Assembly: GCF_000696095.1 (NCBI RefSeq)
Contig: NZ_BAYX01000013.1
Location: 62,001-126,000 of the forward strand
Length of the DNA: 64,000 bases
Source of the DNA: Rhizobium rhizogenes NBRC 13257
GTDB taxonomy: Bacteria; Pseudomonadota; Alphaproteobacteria; Rhizobiales; Rhizobiaceae
Direction: 5' to 3'
In this document: piece after piece, positions 1 through 8,238 of the stretch
Position numbering within the stretch: the first letter of the stretch is position 1
Layout of the letters: each line of letters opens with the position of its first letter
Program-made: the position numbers and the translations under genes
Notes under the pieces: model-generated
Databases searched by the model: none
What the model saw: only the letters and a program-made list of their open reading frames with translations
Told to the model about the DNA's origin: nothing

Positions 1-254
1 TTCTCTTCCATACCGAGCTGGTCTATGGCGGCGTCTTCCGCGTCACCGGCTTCCCGCAGGAACATATGCTGCCGCTGCTCTTCATCGAGTGCCCGCGCCT
101 GCTGTTCCCCTTCGCCCGTCAGATCATTGCCGACATCACCCGCAATGGCGGTTTCCCACCGCTGATGATCGATCCGATCGATTTCGCGCAGATGTTCACG
201 CAGCGCATGGCCGAAGAACAGGCCCGCGCCCAGGTGTCGTCGGTTCCGAACTAA
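1..254 (+). CDS. secB: Protein-export chaperone SecB, C-terminal part
   Basis: Only the C-terminal 83 codons are present; the frame is open from base 3 to the TAA at 252-254, so the gene starts before the window. SecB is a cytosolic homotetrameric chaperone that keeps preproteins unfolded and hands them to SecA. The visible part holds the typical run LLFIECPRLLFPFARQI, followed by the GGFPPLMIDPIDF segment that is highly conserved in SecB, and a short acidic/Q-rich tail. A strong intrinsic terminator follows 30 bp downstream. In alphaproteobacteria secB commonly lies close to dnaQ and the replication origin, as here. Confidence 0.93.
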   Translation, partial: LFHTELVYGGVFRVTGFPQEHMLPLLFIECPRLLFPFARQIIADITRNGGFPPLMIDPIDFAQMFTQRMAEEQARAQVSSVPN

Positions 255-283
255 GCTTTCGGTCAATTCCATCGATGGAACTG

Positions 284-315
284 AAAATGCCCGGATCAAT
301 GTCCGGGCATTTTTC
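284..315 (+). terminator. Intrinsic terminator of secB
   Basis: A 9-bp GC-rich stem ATGCCCGGA / TCCGGGCAT, extended by A-T pairs, with a 6-nt loop. It is followed by TTTTTCGTTT and is placed directly after the secB stop. Confidence 0.85.
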
Positions 316-399
316 GTTTGGAGACTATACCAGGCATGACTTGCCATTCCGGTGAAATTTGCTAGACGGGAATTCCGGCTCCATCCGAAGGGAAGACTT

Positions 400-1032
400 A
401 TGCCGGATCTCTCCATACTTGCACTTTTTGCCGCCGCCGCCGTGGTTCTCACCGCCACGCCAGGCCCCGATATGCTGCTCATCGCGTCGCGCAGCGTCAG
501 CCAGGGACGAGCCGCGGGGTTCCTCACCTATGCGGGTATTGCGCTTGGCACATACTGCCATGCTCTGGCCGCAGCACTTGGCCTCTCGCAGCTCTTCATG
601 ACTGTGCCGATCGCCTATGAGATCGTGCGTTGGGCGGGCTGTGCCTATCTTCTCTATTTGGCGTATAAAACGATCCGCTCGGAAGGGTCGAGCTTTTCTC
701 CGACATCAATGCTGAAGCAGCTTTCGAACAAGCGGATTTTCGCGGAAGGCCTTGCGACCAACCTTCTGAACCCGAAAATGGTGCTGTTCGTCCTTGCCCT
801 GTTCCCCCAGTTCGTCAGCCCCCAGGGCGGGTCGATGATCGGGCAAATGCTTTTGCTCGCGACGATCTTGAACGGGATCGGTTTCTTGGTGAATGGAGCG
901 GTGATCCTGGTTGGCAGCCATATCCGCGCCCGCCTTGCCGGTTTTTCCCGCTTGCCGAAACTGCCGCAATATCTTCTCGCGACTGTGTTCGCGGGGCTGG
1001 CCTGCCGGCTTGCACTGGGAGCACGAACCTAG
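400..1032 (+). CDS. LysE/RhtB family amino-acid exporter
   Basis: A 210-aa polytopic inner-membrane protein of the LysE/RhtB superfamily, which exports amino acids or their derivatives. The N-terminus carries the family signature ATPGPDMLLIASRSVSQG, with the TPGP motif at about residues 17-20, followed by about six hydrophobic segments. A NLLNPKMVLFVLALFPQF block lies in the middle, as is typical of RhtB proteins. I chose the ATG at 400 because a GGGAAG ribosome site precedes it by 4-5 bases; an in-frame ATG at 352 would add 16 polar residues before the first membrane helix. It stands alone between secB and the convergent dnaQ. The substrate cannot be told from sequence. Confidence 0.85.
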   Translation: MPDLSILALFAAAAVVLTATPGPDMLLIASRSVSQGRAAGFLTYAGIALGTYCHALAAALGLSQLFMTVPIAYEIVRWAGCAYLLYLAYKTIRSEGSSFSPTSMLKQLSNKRIFAEGLATNLLNPKMVLFVLALFPQFVSPQGGSMIGQMLLLATILNGIGFLVNGAVILVGSHIRARLAGFSRLPKLPQYLLATVFAGLACRLALGART

Positions 1033-1058
1033 CCAGACCTCCCGGTCGCTTGAGATAT

Positions 1059-1769
1059 CTACGCGCGGTATTTCGACCAGATGCCTTTTTCGCCAAGCTT
1101 GGCGACCAGGGCGGCGTGAGCGGCCTCTTCGGTCTCGCTCACCCTGCCCGGCAAGGGCTGAGGCCGCGCCAGGATTTCGACGACGACCTCTTCCACGCCA
1201 TTATTCTGGCGGGACCGGGCGGACGAACCGTTGCTGCTGCCGAGGCCAAGCGCCGTCTGCCGGCCGCCGATCATCTCGATATAGACTTCGGCCAGAAGTT
1301 CGGAGTCGAGAAGCGCGCCGTGGCGGGTACGGTGGGAATTGTCGATACCGTAGCGACGGCAGAGCGCATCGAGCGAGTTCGGCCCCATCGGATGCTTGCG
1401 CCGCGCCATGGCCAACGTATCGATCACCATGTCGGGCAAGATCGGCGGTCGGCCAAGCCGGTTAAATTCAGCGTTGACGAAACCCATGTCGAAGGTGGCA
1501 TTGTGGGCAATCCACTTCGCTCCCTCGAAAAAGGCAAGGATCTCGTCGGCGACGTCGGCAAAGGGCGGCTTGTCCTTTAGGGACTCATCGGTGATGCCGT
1601 GCACGGCCAGCGCGTCCGGATGAACCTTGCGATCGCCGGGATTGATGAAGAGATGCAGGGTCTTGCCGGTCGGAAAGTGATTGAAGAGTTCGATGCCGCC
1701 GATTTCGATGATGCGGTCGGCCTTGTTGTCGAGCCCGGTGGTTTCCGTATCGAAGATGATCTCGCGCAT
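1059..1769 (-). CDS. dnaQ: DNA polymerase III epsilon subunit (3'-5' proofreading exonuclease)
   Basis: A 236-aa DEDDh exonuclease that proofreads for the replicative polymerase core. All five catalytic residues can be placed: D7 and E9 in FDTETTG, D94 in HNATFD, and H150 and D155 in HGALLD. The C-terminal 60 residues form a linker and the ending typical of the polypeptide that binds the alpha subunit. The start codon lies one base after the coaE stop, so it is the last gene of a minus-strand run ppsR-maf-aroE-coaE-dnaQ. That run is transcribed away from the putative origin. Confidence 0.95.
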   Translation of the reverse strand: MREIIFDTETTGLDNKADRIIEIGGIELFNHFPTGKTLHLFINPGDRKVHPDALAVHGITDESLKDKPPFADVADEILAFFEGAKWIAHNATFDMGFVNAEFNRLGRPPILPDMVIDTLAMARRKHPMGPNSLDALCRRYGIDNSHRTRHGALLDSELLAEVYIEMIGGRQTALGLGSSNGSSARSRQNNGVEEVVVEILARPQPLPGRVSETEEAAHAALVAKLGEKGIWSKYRA

Positions 1770-1770
1770 G

Positions 1771-2388
1771 TCAGGGCTCTCCGCCTGTGGGTCCGCCGTC
1801 CGCCGATTGGCGCCGGAGGTCCGCTATGATGTCTCTTATCTGCTCCCGCGTCGTGTCGATGCTGTGGCTGGTATCGATGATGTAATCGGCCCGAGCCCGC
1901 TTCTCCGCATCCGGCGTCTGGCGAGAGAGAATCATATTGAATCTTTCCTCCGTCATGCCCGGCCGGGCAAGCACTCTTTCTCTTTGAAGCTGTGGATCGC
2001 AGCTGACGACGACGATCCTGTCGACCCTTTTGTCCGCGCCGGTCTCAAACAGCAGCGGAATATCCAGCACGACGATATCGGCGCCGGCGGTGCGCTGATG
2101 ATCCAGAAATATCCGTTCGCGCTGCCGCACCAGCGGATGAACGATGGCCTCCAAGCGCTTGAAACCGGAGGGATCGAGCCCCAGCTGCCGGCCAAGCTCC
2201 TGCCGGTCGACGGTTCCGTTCTTCGTCGTCCCCGGAAAAGCGGCCTCGATCAAAGGAACCGCTTCACCGCGATAAAGCTCATGCACCACGGCGTCAGCAT
2301 CGTTGATGGGAATACCCACCTCGGCGAACAGCTTGCCCGAGGTCGATTTTCCCATACCGATCGAACCGGTGAGGCCAACGCGTATCAT
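1771..2388 (-). CDS. coaE: Dephospho-CoA kinase
   Basis: A 205-aa cytosolic P-loop kinase for the last step of coenzyme A synthesis (ATP + dephospho-CoA to CoA). The Walker A motif GSIGMGKST is at about residues 8-16, and a conserved RQ region (SRQTPDAEKRARADYII) lies near the C-terminus. Its ATG overlaps the aroE stop by four bases (ATGA), and dnaQ begins one base after its stop, which indicates translational coupling. The aroE-coaE-dnaQ order is common in Rhizobiales. Confidence 0.95.
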   Translation of the reverse strand: MIRVGLTGSIGMGKSTSGKLFAEVGIPINDADAVVHELYRGEAVPLIEAAFPGTTKNGTVDRQELGRQLGLDPSGFKRLEAIVHPLVRQRERIFLDHQRTAGADIVVLDIPLLFETGADKRVDRIVVVSCDPQLQRERVLARPGMTEERFNMILSRQTPDAEKRARADYIIDTSHSIDTTREQIRDIIADLRRQSADGGPTGGEP

Positions 2389-3245
2389 CGGTGCTTATCC
2401 ATATCGGCGATAATCAGAGCCCGCAGCGCCTCGTCGACCACGGGGCGCTTGCCGAACCATGTTTCAAAACCCGGCACCGCCTGATGCAGCAGCATGCCGA
2501 GGCCGTCGATAGTGGCAAAGCCCTGTTCTTCGGCCTGGGCCAGCAACGGGGTTTTCAACGGCACATAGACGATGTCGGTGACGACGGCATTTTCAGCGAG
2601 CGGCGAAAAATCGATTGTCGGGGCAACTTCGTTTTCCATGCCAAGCGAGGTCGTGTTGACGAAGAGACCGGCGCTGCGCATCACCTCGCCCAGCGCCGCC
2701 ATGGGATGGGCATGGACATGCGCGCCAAAACGATCGGACAGTTCTTGTGCCCGCTCGACGGTGCGGTTGACCACATGGATTTCGTTGACCCCACGGTCGC
2801 GTACCGCCTGGATGACGGCACGGCTGGCACCGCCGGCACCGAGGATCACCGCCCGGTCAGTCCGATCCCAGCCCGGATGACGCTCGTCGAGATTGGCCGT
2901 GAAACCGCGGCCATCGGTGTTGGTCGCGTGCAGCAGCCCGCCCTCAAGCCAGAGCGTGTTCGACGCGCCGAGTTCTTCGGACAATTCATCCGGCCGATCC
3001 GCCAGCTTGAAGGCGATCTCCTTGTGCGGGATCGTCACATTGCCGCCGACGAAGCCACTCGATCGATCTTTCAAGGCTGCGATGAAGGCCGGAAAATCAT
3101 CCGGCGTCACTTCGACAGCACGATAGCTGCCCGCAAGATTGAGCGTGCGCAGCCAGTAGCCATGAATCAATGGGGAGCGCGAATGCTTGACGGGATAGCC
3201 GGTGACGAAGGCATTCAAGCCGTGTGTTTCACGTGAATCACCCAT
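2385..3245 (-). CDS. aroE: Shikimate dehydrogenase
   Basis: A 286-aa NADP-dependent reductase (3-dehydroshikimate to shikimate) of aromatic amino-acid synthesis. The shikimate-binding SxS appears in KHSRSPLIHGY, the catalytic lysine is K75 in NVTIPHKE, the paired aspartate is D111 in NTDGRGF, and the NADP loop is GAGGA at about 136-140. The ATG at 3245 is chosen because GGGAG lies six bases upstream and the protein then starts at the usual position. An upstream in-frame start at 3323 would read through maf. The first codons (M-G-D-S-R-E-T) are written by a parS-like 16-mer, and the start overlaps the maf stop by eight bases. Confidence 0.94.
   Translation of the reverse strand: MGDSRETHGLNAFVTGYPVKHSRSPLIHGYWLRTLNLAGSYRAVEVTPDDFPAFIAALKDRSSGFVGGNVTIPHKEIAFKLADRPDELSEELGASNTLWLEGGLLHATNTDGRGFTANLDERHPGWDRTDRAVILGAGGASRAVIQAVRDRGVNEIHVVNRTVERAQELSDRFGAHVHAHPMAALGEVMRSAGLFVNTTSLGMENEVAPTIDFSPLAENAVVTDIVYVPLKTPLLAQAEEQGFATIDGLGMLLHQAVPGFETWFGKRPVVDEALRALIIADMDKHR
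3225..3240. promoter_or_regulatory. parS: parS-like ParB-binding site inside aroE
   Basis: TGTTTCACGTGAATCA matches the consensus TGTTTCACGTGAAACA at 15 of 16 positions. It lies entirely inside the start of the aroE coding sequence and reaches into the maf stop codon. It is about 10 kb from parB. Confidence 0.8.
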
Positions 3246-3837
3246 CGATGGCTCCCAATTCGCGAAGTTTTTGCAGGAGCGGCAGCATCGGCAATCCCAG
3301 AATGGTGAAATAATCACCGTCAATTTTCGAGAAGAGCTGGATCCCTTCGCCCTCGAGCTGATAGGCGCCGACGCTCGACAATGCCTTCTCGCCGACGCGG
3401 GTCAGATGACGATGGATGAAGTCGGCAGAGAGATCGCGCATCGTCAGTTCTGCGTGGGACACATGCTCCCAGACGATATCGCCGTTCAGCGCCAGCGCGA
3501 TACCGCTGTTCAGGCGATGGGTCTTGGCAGACAGACTTTGCAGATGGCTCTCCGCCTCTCCCATTGTCTTTGGCTTGTGGAAGACTTGGCTGCCGAGCGA
3601 CATGGTCTGATCCGAGCCGATGACAAGCGATCCCGGAAAACGGTCGCTCACCTCTTTCGCCTTGGCCTTGGCCAGCACCAGCGCCACGGCGTCGGGTCCG
3701 GCGCCATCCCGCTCCAGCGGCGCTTCGATCGCGCGCTCGTCGATATCAGCCGCAATCGCCTGGAAATGCATGCCGGCATTTTCCATCAGCATTCGCCGGA
3801 ACGGGCTGGAAGAGGCAAGGATGAGCGGCATTGTCAT
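3238..3837 (-). CDS. maf: Maf-family nucleoside triphosphate pyrophosphatase
   Basis: A 199-aa cytosolic house-cleaning enzyme of the Maf/HAM1 fold, which hydrolyses non-canonical or selected nucleoside triphosphates to monophosphates. It begins with the signature LASSSPFRRMLMENAG (residues about 7-22). The conserved acidic segments IDERAIEAPLE and VIGSDQTM follow, then the FHKPKT motif. The sub-family (YhdE, dTTP/UTP; or YceF, 7-methyl-GTP) is not certain, although LASSSPFRR resembles the YceF type. It sits between ppsR and aroE, with an 8-bp overlap into aroE. Confidence 0.9.
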   Translation of the reverse strand: MTMPLILASSSPFRRMLMENAGMHFQAIAADIDERAIEAPLERDGAGPDAVALVLAKAKAKEVSDRFPGSLVIGSDQTMSLGSQVFHKPKTMGEAESHLQSLSAKTHRLNSGIALALNGDIVWEHVSHAELTMRDLSADFIHRHLTRVGEKALSSVGAYQLEGEGIQLFSKIDGDYFTILGLPMLPLLQKLRELGAIDG

Positions 3838-3875
3838 GATCGGACGAACCTTGGAAATAGAATGCTATGCAGCGC

Positions 3876-4712
3876 TTAGCGCAGCTTCGGGCGCAGGGCA
3901 ACAATGGCGGCCGCCGTCTCCTCGATCGAGCGGCGGGTGACATCGATGATCGGCCAATTATGCCGGGCACAGAGCGACCGGGCATATTTCAACTCTTCGG
4001 AGATGGTGGCGCGGTCGGTGTAGCCACCACGATCGAAGCCAGTGGTCGCTCCGAGAATGCGGTTTTCGCGCACCTGCGATATTCGGTCCGTGGTTGCCAC
4101 CAGCCCGACGATCAGCGGCCTGGTTGCCTGGATCAGGCTTTCTGGCAAGGGAACGCCAGCGATGATCGGGATATTGGCGGTCTTGATGCCCCGGTTCGCC
4201 AGGTAGATGCTGGTTGGCGTCTTCGATGTTCGACTGATGCCGATGATGACGACATCGGCGTCATTATAATCATCCTGCATCTGCCCGTCATCGTGATCCA
4301 TGGTGAAGTTCAAGGCTTCGATGCGGGCGAAGTAGTCGGCATTCATCACATGCTGGGCGCCAACACGTCGGCGCGAAGCGGTGCCGAGATAAGTCTGGAA
4401 GACGTTCATCACCGGTTCAAGCACATTGACACAGGGTACGCCCATCTCCCGGCAACGCTCGTCGATGAAATCGGCAAGCTCGCGATCGACGATCGTATAG
4501 AGGACAATGCCGGGGCTGTGGTCGATCGCTTCGAGGACCGGCAGCAGCTGCTTGCGATTCCGAATCAGTGGGTAGACATGCTCAATCGGCTGGCTGGCAT
4601 GGAATTGAACGGATGCAGCACGTCCGGCGGAGATCAGAGTCTCGCCGGTTGAGTCAGAAATCAGATGAAGATGAAAGAAGCTTGTCCGGTTTTCCACGCT
4701 ACTTTCCATCAC
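3876..4712 (-). CDS. ppsR: PpsR-type pyruvate dikinase regulatory kinase/phosphorylase
   Basis: A 278-aa member of the DUF299 family. These bifunctional proteins use ADP to inactivate, and phosphate to reactivate, pyruvate phosphate dikinase or PEP synthetase by modifying a threonine. The N-terminal FHLHLISDSTGET segment (about residues 13-25) is the family signature, and the P-loop GISRTSKTP is at 158-166. The start is either the first of two adjacent ATGs (4712) or the second (4709). It is the first gene left of the putative oriC and probably heads the minus-strand run down to dnaQ. In Rhizobiales this gene and hemE normally border the origin. Confidence 0.92.
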   Translation of the reverse strand: MMESSVENRTSFFHLHLISDSTGETLISAGRAASVQFHASQPIEHVYPLIRNRKQLLPVLEAIDHSPGIVLYTIVDRELADFIDERCREMGVPCVNVLEPVMNVFQTYLGTASRRRVGAQHVMNADYFARIEALNFTMDHDDGQMQDDYNDADVVIIGISRTSKTPTSIYLANRGIKTANIPIIAGVPLPESLIQATRPLIVGLVATTDRISQVRENRILGATTGFDRGGYTDRATISEELKYARSLCARHNWPIIDVTRRSIEETAAAIVALRPKLR

Positions 4713-5091
4713 CTGTTGATATCATGGGAGAGAAGAGAGGTACGGGAACCGCCCGGTCGGGGGCAAGTGGAAAACCTCCGACTTTTCCACATTTCGGTTT
4801 TTCGGGAAGGCGCTCATCGGGGCTTGTGGGTAATGTGGATAAGCTATTTTTAGCAGCGAGGCTCCCCAGTTTATCCCCAGATCGGGTCGAAACGGAATCT
4901 ACGCCAAGCACTTAGAAAGATTGATCTAACGGTTTTCTTTTCCACATATCCCCGAACAGCAGCGAACTTTTAGCGAAATCGCGGATGGATGCGCGACAAA
5001 TTGGATCAGGCGTGGATGAATTTTAATCCTTGATAGTCACAGACTCTAAGAAATAGAAACTTAAGATATATCTTTGTTTTTATATGGGATG
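4713..5091. other. oriC: Putative chromosomal replication origin (oriC)
   Basis: This gap of about 380 bp between divergent ppsR and hemE holds no convincing gene. DnaA-box matches (consensus TTATCCACA) are: a perfect inverted one at 4834-4842; one directly adjoining it at 4825-4833 (TGTGGGTAA, 8/9); TTTTCCACA at 4783-4791 and at 4938-4946 (8/9 each); and TTATCCCCA at 4871-4879 (8/9). A further TTTTCCACG lies in the start of ppsR. The hemE-proximal part from about 5020 to 5085 is markedly AT-rich and could be the unwinding element. Known origins in Caulobacter and rhizobia lie beside hemE, and parAB lies 7-9 kb away here. The call is inference from these signals; skew and marker frequency were not measured. 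Confidence 0.82.
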
Positions 5092-6132
5092 ATGACTGTG
5101 AATAGTGCGAGCCGGAAGATCTTAAGGGTACTCAGCGGAGAAACGCTGACCCCTCCCCCTATCTGGCTTATGCGCCAGGCAGGACGCTATCTCCCGGAAT
5201 ACCGTGAAACCAGAGCGAAGGCTGGAAGCTTTCTCGATCTCTGTTACAGCCCAGAGCATGCGGTCGAAGTGACGATGCAGCCGATCCGGCGTTATGGTTT
5301 TGATGCAGCTATTATGTTTTCGGATATCCTGGTGATCCCTGACGGGCTGAACCGCAATGTCCGCTACACCGAGGGGCATGGCCCCCAAATGGATCCGATC
5401 GATGAGGCGGGCATTTTCGCATTGAAAGCGGAAGGTGTGGTTGAATATCTCGCTCCGGTCATGGAAACCCTGCGGCGGCTGCGCGCGGAGCTGCCGGAGG
5501 AGACGACGCTTCTCGGTTTCTGCGGTGCGCCCTGGACGGTCGCGACCTACATGATCGCTGGCCACGGCACGCCGGACCAGGCCCCTGCCCGGCTTTTCGG
5601 CTATCGACATCCCAAGGCCTTCGAACATCTGCTGATGCTGCTTGCCGATATCTCGGCCGCCTATCTCGTGGCCCAGATCGATGCCGGCGCCGATGCGGTT
5701 CAGATCTTCGATTCCTGGGCAGGTGTGCTCGGCGAAAAGGAATTTGAGGCTTTTGCCGTTAAGCCGGTGGCAAGGATCATCGCTTCGGTGAAGGCGCAGC
5801 GGCCGGAGGCGCGGATCATCGCTTTCGCCAAGGGTGCTGGATATCAGCTGAAGACCTACCGGCAGAAGACGGGCGCCGATGCGATCGGTCTCGACTGGTC
5901 CGTGCCGCTCGCCTTTGCGAGGGAGTTGCAGCGTGAAGGACCGGTGCAGGGTAATCTCGATCCGATGCGCGTGGTTGCCGGCGGCAAGGCGCTGGAGGAC
6001 GGTATTGACGAAATCCTGCAGCAGCTGGGCCACGGCCCGCTGATCTTCAATCTGGGCCACGGTATTACGCCGCAGGCTGATCCGGCCAATGTCACGGCAC
6101 TGGTGCAGCGTGTGCGTGGATGGAAGGGCTGA
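5092..6132 (+). CDS. hemE: Uroporphyrinogen decarboxylase
   Basis: A 346-aa cytosolic enzyme that removes four acetate carboxyls from uroporphyrinogen III to make coproporphyrinogen III in haem synthesis. The signature PPIWLMRQAGRYLPEYRE near residues 22-39 includes the substrate-binding arginines, and FSDILVIPDGL carries the catalytic aspartate. The second signature (GFCGAPWTVATYM) and the C-terminal FNLGHGITP are intact. Three in-frame ATGs occur at 5074, 5089 and 5092. I favour 5089 or 5092, which follow GGGA and give the usual short N-terminus. hemJ begins 4 bp after its stop, so the two haem genes form an operon leading away from oriC. Confidence 0.95.
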   Translation: MTVNSASRKILRVLSGETLTPPPIWLMRQAGRYLPEYRETRAKAGSFLDLCYSPEHAVEVTMQPIRRYGFDAAIMFSDILVIPDGLNRNVRYTEGHGPQMDPIDEAGIFALKAEGVVEYLAPVMETLRRLRAELPEETTLLGFCGAPWTVATYMIAGHGTPDQAPARLFGYRHPKAFEHLLMLLADISAAYLVAQIDAGADAVQIFDSWAGVLGEKEFEAFAVKPVARIIASVKAQRPEARIIAFAKGAGYQLKTYRQKTGADAIGLDWSVPLAFARELQREGPVQGNLDPMRVVAGGKALEDGIDEILQQLGHGPLIFNLGHGITPQADPANVTALVQRVRGWKG

Positions 6133-6136
6133 GGCC

Positions 6137-6691
6137 ATGAGCGAGGAAGTCACGGAAAAGCAGACGGATGCAGCCGCGGGCGCCCGTGCCAGTCGGCGAT
6201 CCTATTTCATGATCCTGCTGTTCGTGGCGCTGGCGATCGGGCTATTCGCTTGGCATCCGGACGATCTCTACCTCTGGGTCAAGGCGCTGCATATCATCGC
6301 GGTGATCTCGTGGATGGCAGGCCTGCTCTATCTGCCGCGGCTGTTCGTCTATCACACCGATGCCGAGCCCGGTTCGCAGCAATCCGAGACCTTTAAGGTG
6401 ATGGAGCGCCGGCTTTTGAAGGGGATCATGACCCCGGCGATGATGCTGACCTGGATCTTCGGGCTCTATCTCGCCTGGTCGGTCTATGGTTTCCATGGCG
6501 GCTGGCTGCATGCCAAGATTGGGCTTGTGGTGGTGCTGACGGGCGTTCACATGTTCTTCAGCCGCGCGGTGCGGGCCTTTGCCCGTGATGACAACCGCTA
6601 TTCGGCCCGGCATTGGCGGCTTATCAACGAGGGACCGACGCTGCTGATGATTGTGATCGTCATTTTGGCGGTGGTGAAGCCCTTCGCGTGA
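6137..6691 (+). CDS. hemJ: Protoporphyrinogen IX oxidase HemJ
   Basis: A 184-aa inner-membrane protein of the HemJ (UPF0093) family, which oxidises protoporphyrinogen IX in most alphaproteobacteria lacking HemG and HemY. It has four or five hydrophobic helices. The conserved WVKALHIIAVISWMAGLLYL segment carries the family histidine, PRLFVYH follows, and the family's conserved FSRAVRAFA and NEGPT motifs lie nearer the C-terminus. I took the ATG at 6137, four bases after the hemE stop; an earlier in-frame ATG at 6089 would overlap hemE and add unrelated residues. The pairing with hemE supports the haem assignment. Confidence 0.93.
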   Translation: MSEEVTEKQTDAAAGARASRRSYFMILLFVALAIGLFAWHPDDLYLWVKALHIIAVISWMAGLLYLPRLFVYHTDAEPGSQQSETFKVMERRLLKGIMTPAMMLTWIFGLYLAWSVYGFHGGWLHAKIGLVVVLTGVHMFFSRAVRAFARDDNRYSARHWRLINEGPTLLMIVIVILAVVKPFA

Positions 6692-6888
6692 AGCCGGCGG
6701 AATCGGGCATTGAAGTTAAATTTTCTTCATTTCGCCGGCCCCCCTTGCGGGGCGCTAACTGAATCGCTATTTTCCCGCCATCTCTTCTTCGTGGCATGTA
6801 TCAGTTCTATCGCCCGCGAGCTCCCCCATCGCGGCTCTGAATACGACCAACATTGCCTTTCCCCTTCTAAAATAGAGTAATTCCCTTC
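6692..6888 (+). promoter_or_regulatory. Leader region of rho
   Basis: A 197-bp untranslated stretch before rho. It contains a small C/G hairpin (CCCCCTTGCGGGG near 6740) and several pyrimidine- or C-rich, weakly structured tracts around 6765-6790, 6808-6830 and 6855-6870. Short candidate reading frames exist (for example a 14-codon ATG frame in the 6790s), but none has a good ribosome site. In Escherichia coli rho is autoregulated by Rho-dependent termination in its leader. The composition here would fit that, but this is inference. Confidence 0.35.
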
Positions 6889-8154
6889 ATGGCTGAAATG
6901 AAGCTTCAAGAACTTAAGAACAAATCCCCGACCGAACTCCTGGCTTTTGCTGAATCGCTCGAGGTCGAAAACGCCAGCACGATGCGCAAACAGGAACTGA
7001 TGTTTGCCATCCTGAAGGAGCTTGCCAGCCAGGATGTTGAAATTATTGGGGAAGGCGTTGTCGAGGTTTTGCAGGACGGTTTCGGTTTCCTGCGTTCCGC
7101 CAATGCCAATTACCTGCCGGGTCCGGACGATATCTATATTTCGCCGTCGCAGATCCGCCGTTTCTCGCTGAAGACCGGCGATACCGTCGAAGGCCCGATC
7201 CGTGGACCGAAGGAAGGCGAGCGCTATTTCGCGCTGTTGAAGGTCAACACCATCAACTTCGACGATCCGGAAAAGATCCGTCACAAGGTCCACTTCGACA
7301 ATCTGACGCCGCTCTATCCGAACGAGCGTTTCCGTATGGAGCTTGACGTTCCTACCAACAAGGATCTGTCGTCTCGCGTCATCGATCTCGTGGCGCCGCT
7401 CGGCAAGGGTCAGCGCGGATTGATCGTGGCGCCGCCGCGTACCGGTAAGACCGTCCTGCTGCAGAACATCGCCCATTCGATCACGGCAAACCATCCCGAT
7501 TGCTATCTGATCGTTCTTTTGATCGACGAACGTCCTGAAGAAGTGACTGATATGCAGCGCTCGGTGCGCGGCGAAGTCGTTTCCTCGACCTTTGACGAAC
7601 CGGCCGTGCGTCACGTCCAGGTCGCCGAGATGGTCATCGAGAAGGCAAAGCGCCTTGTTGAACACGGCCGCGACGTTGTCATCCTGCTCGATTCGATCAC
7701 GCGCCTTGGTCGCGCCTACAACACGGTCGTTCCCTCGTCTGGTAAGGTCCTGACGGGCGGTGTCGATGCTAACGCCCTGCAGCGCCCGAAGCGCTTCTTT
7801 GGCGCGGCACGTAATATCGAAGAAGGCGGTTCGCTGACGATCATTGCCACCGCGCTGATCGATACCGGCAGCCGTATGGACGAAGTCATCTTCGAAGAAT
7901 TCAAGGGCACCGGTAACTCGGAAATCGTCCTCGACCGCAAGGTCGCCGACAAGCGCATCTTCCCGGCGATGGATATCCTCAAGTCCGGCACGCGTAAGGA
8001 AGACCTGCTGGTGCCGCGCCAGGATCTGCAGAAGATCTTTGTCCTGCGCCGTATCCTTGCTCCGATGGGCACGACCGACGCGATCGAATTCCTGATCGAC
8101 AAGCTGAAGCAGACGAAGAACAATCCGGATTTCTTCGACTCGATGAACACCTAA
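6889..8154 (+). CDS. rho: Transcription termination factor Rho
   Basis: A 421-aa hexameric RNA helicase that terminates untranslated transcripts. Visible parts in order are the N-terminal helical Rho_N domain (residues about 5-45), the cold-shock-like primary RNA site with GFGFLR at 64-69, the P-loop APPRTGKT at 181-188, the Walker B segment VVILLDSITRLGRAY, and the C-terminal Q- and R-loop region (GGVDANALQRPKRFFGAARN). The length is the usual one for alphaproteobacteria. It is preceded by a 197-bp leader and followed by a clear terminator at 8208. Confidence 0.97.
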   Translation: MAEMKLQELKNKSPTELLAFAESLEVENASTMRKQELMFAILKELASQDVEIIGEGVVEVLQDGFGFLRSANANYLPGPDDIYISPSQIRRFSLKTGDTVEGPIRGPKEGERYFALLKVNTINFDDPEKIRHKVHFDNLTPLYPNERFRMELDVPTNKDLSSRVIDLVAPLGKGQRGLIVAPPRTGKTVLLQNIAHSITANHPDCYLIVLLIDERPEEVTDMQRSVRGEVVSSTFDEPAVRHVQVAEMVIEKAKRLVEHGRDVVILLDSITRLGRAYNTVVPSSGKVLTGGVDANALQRPKRFFGAARNIEEGGSLTIIATALIDTGSRMDEVIFEEFKGTGNSEIVLDRKVADKRIFPAMDILKSGTRKEDLLVPRQDLQKIFVLRRILAPMGTTDAIEFLIDKLKQTKNNPDFFDSMNT

Positions 8155-8207
8155 TCCTGAACCGGATTGACCGTCACTCATGGGTGGCGGAGGCTGAGAT
8201 AGTACGG

Positions 8208-8238
8208 ATCGGGTCGCGCTTGCGGCCCGATTTCGTTT
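8208..8238 (+). terminator. Intrinsic terminator of rho
   Basis: A ten-base-pair stem ATCGGGTCGC / GCGGCCCGAT with the tetraloop GCTT (one G-U pair), followed by TTCGTTT. It lies 54 bp after the rho stop. The rest of the gap to mnmE (8239-8460) shows no other gene or motif I can support. Confidence 0.8.
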
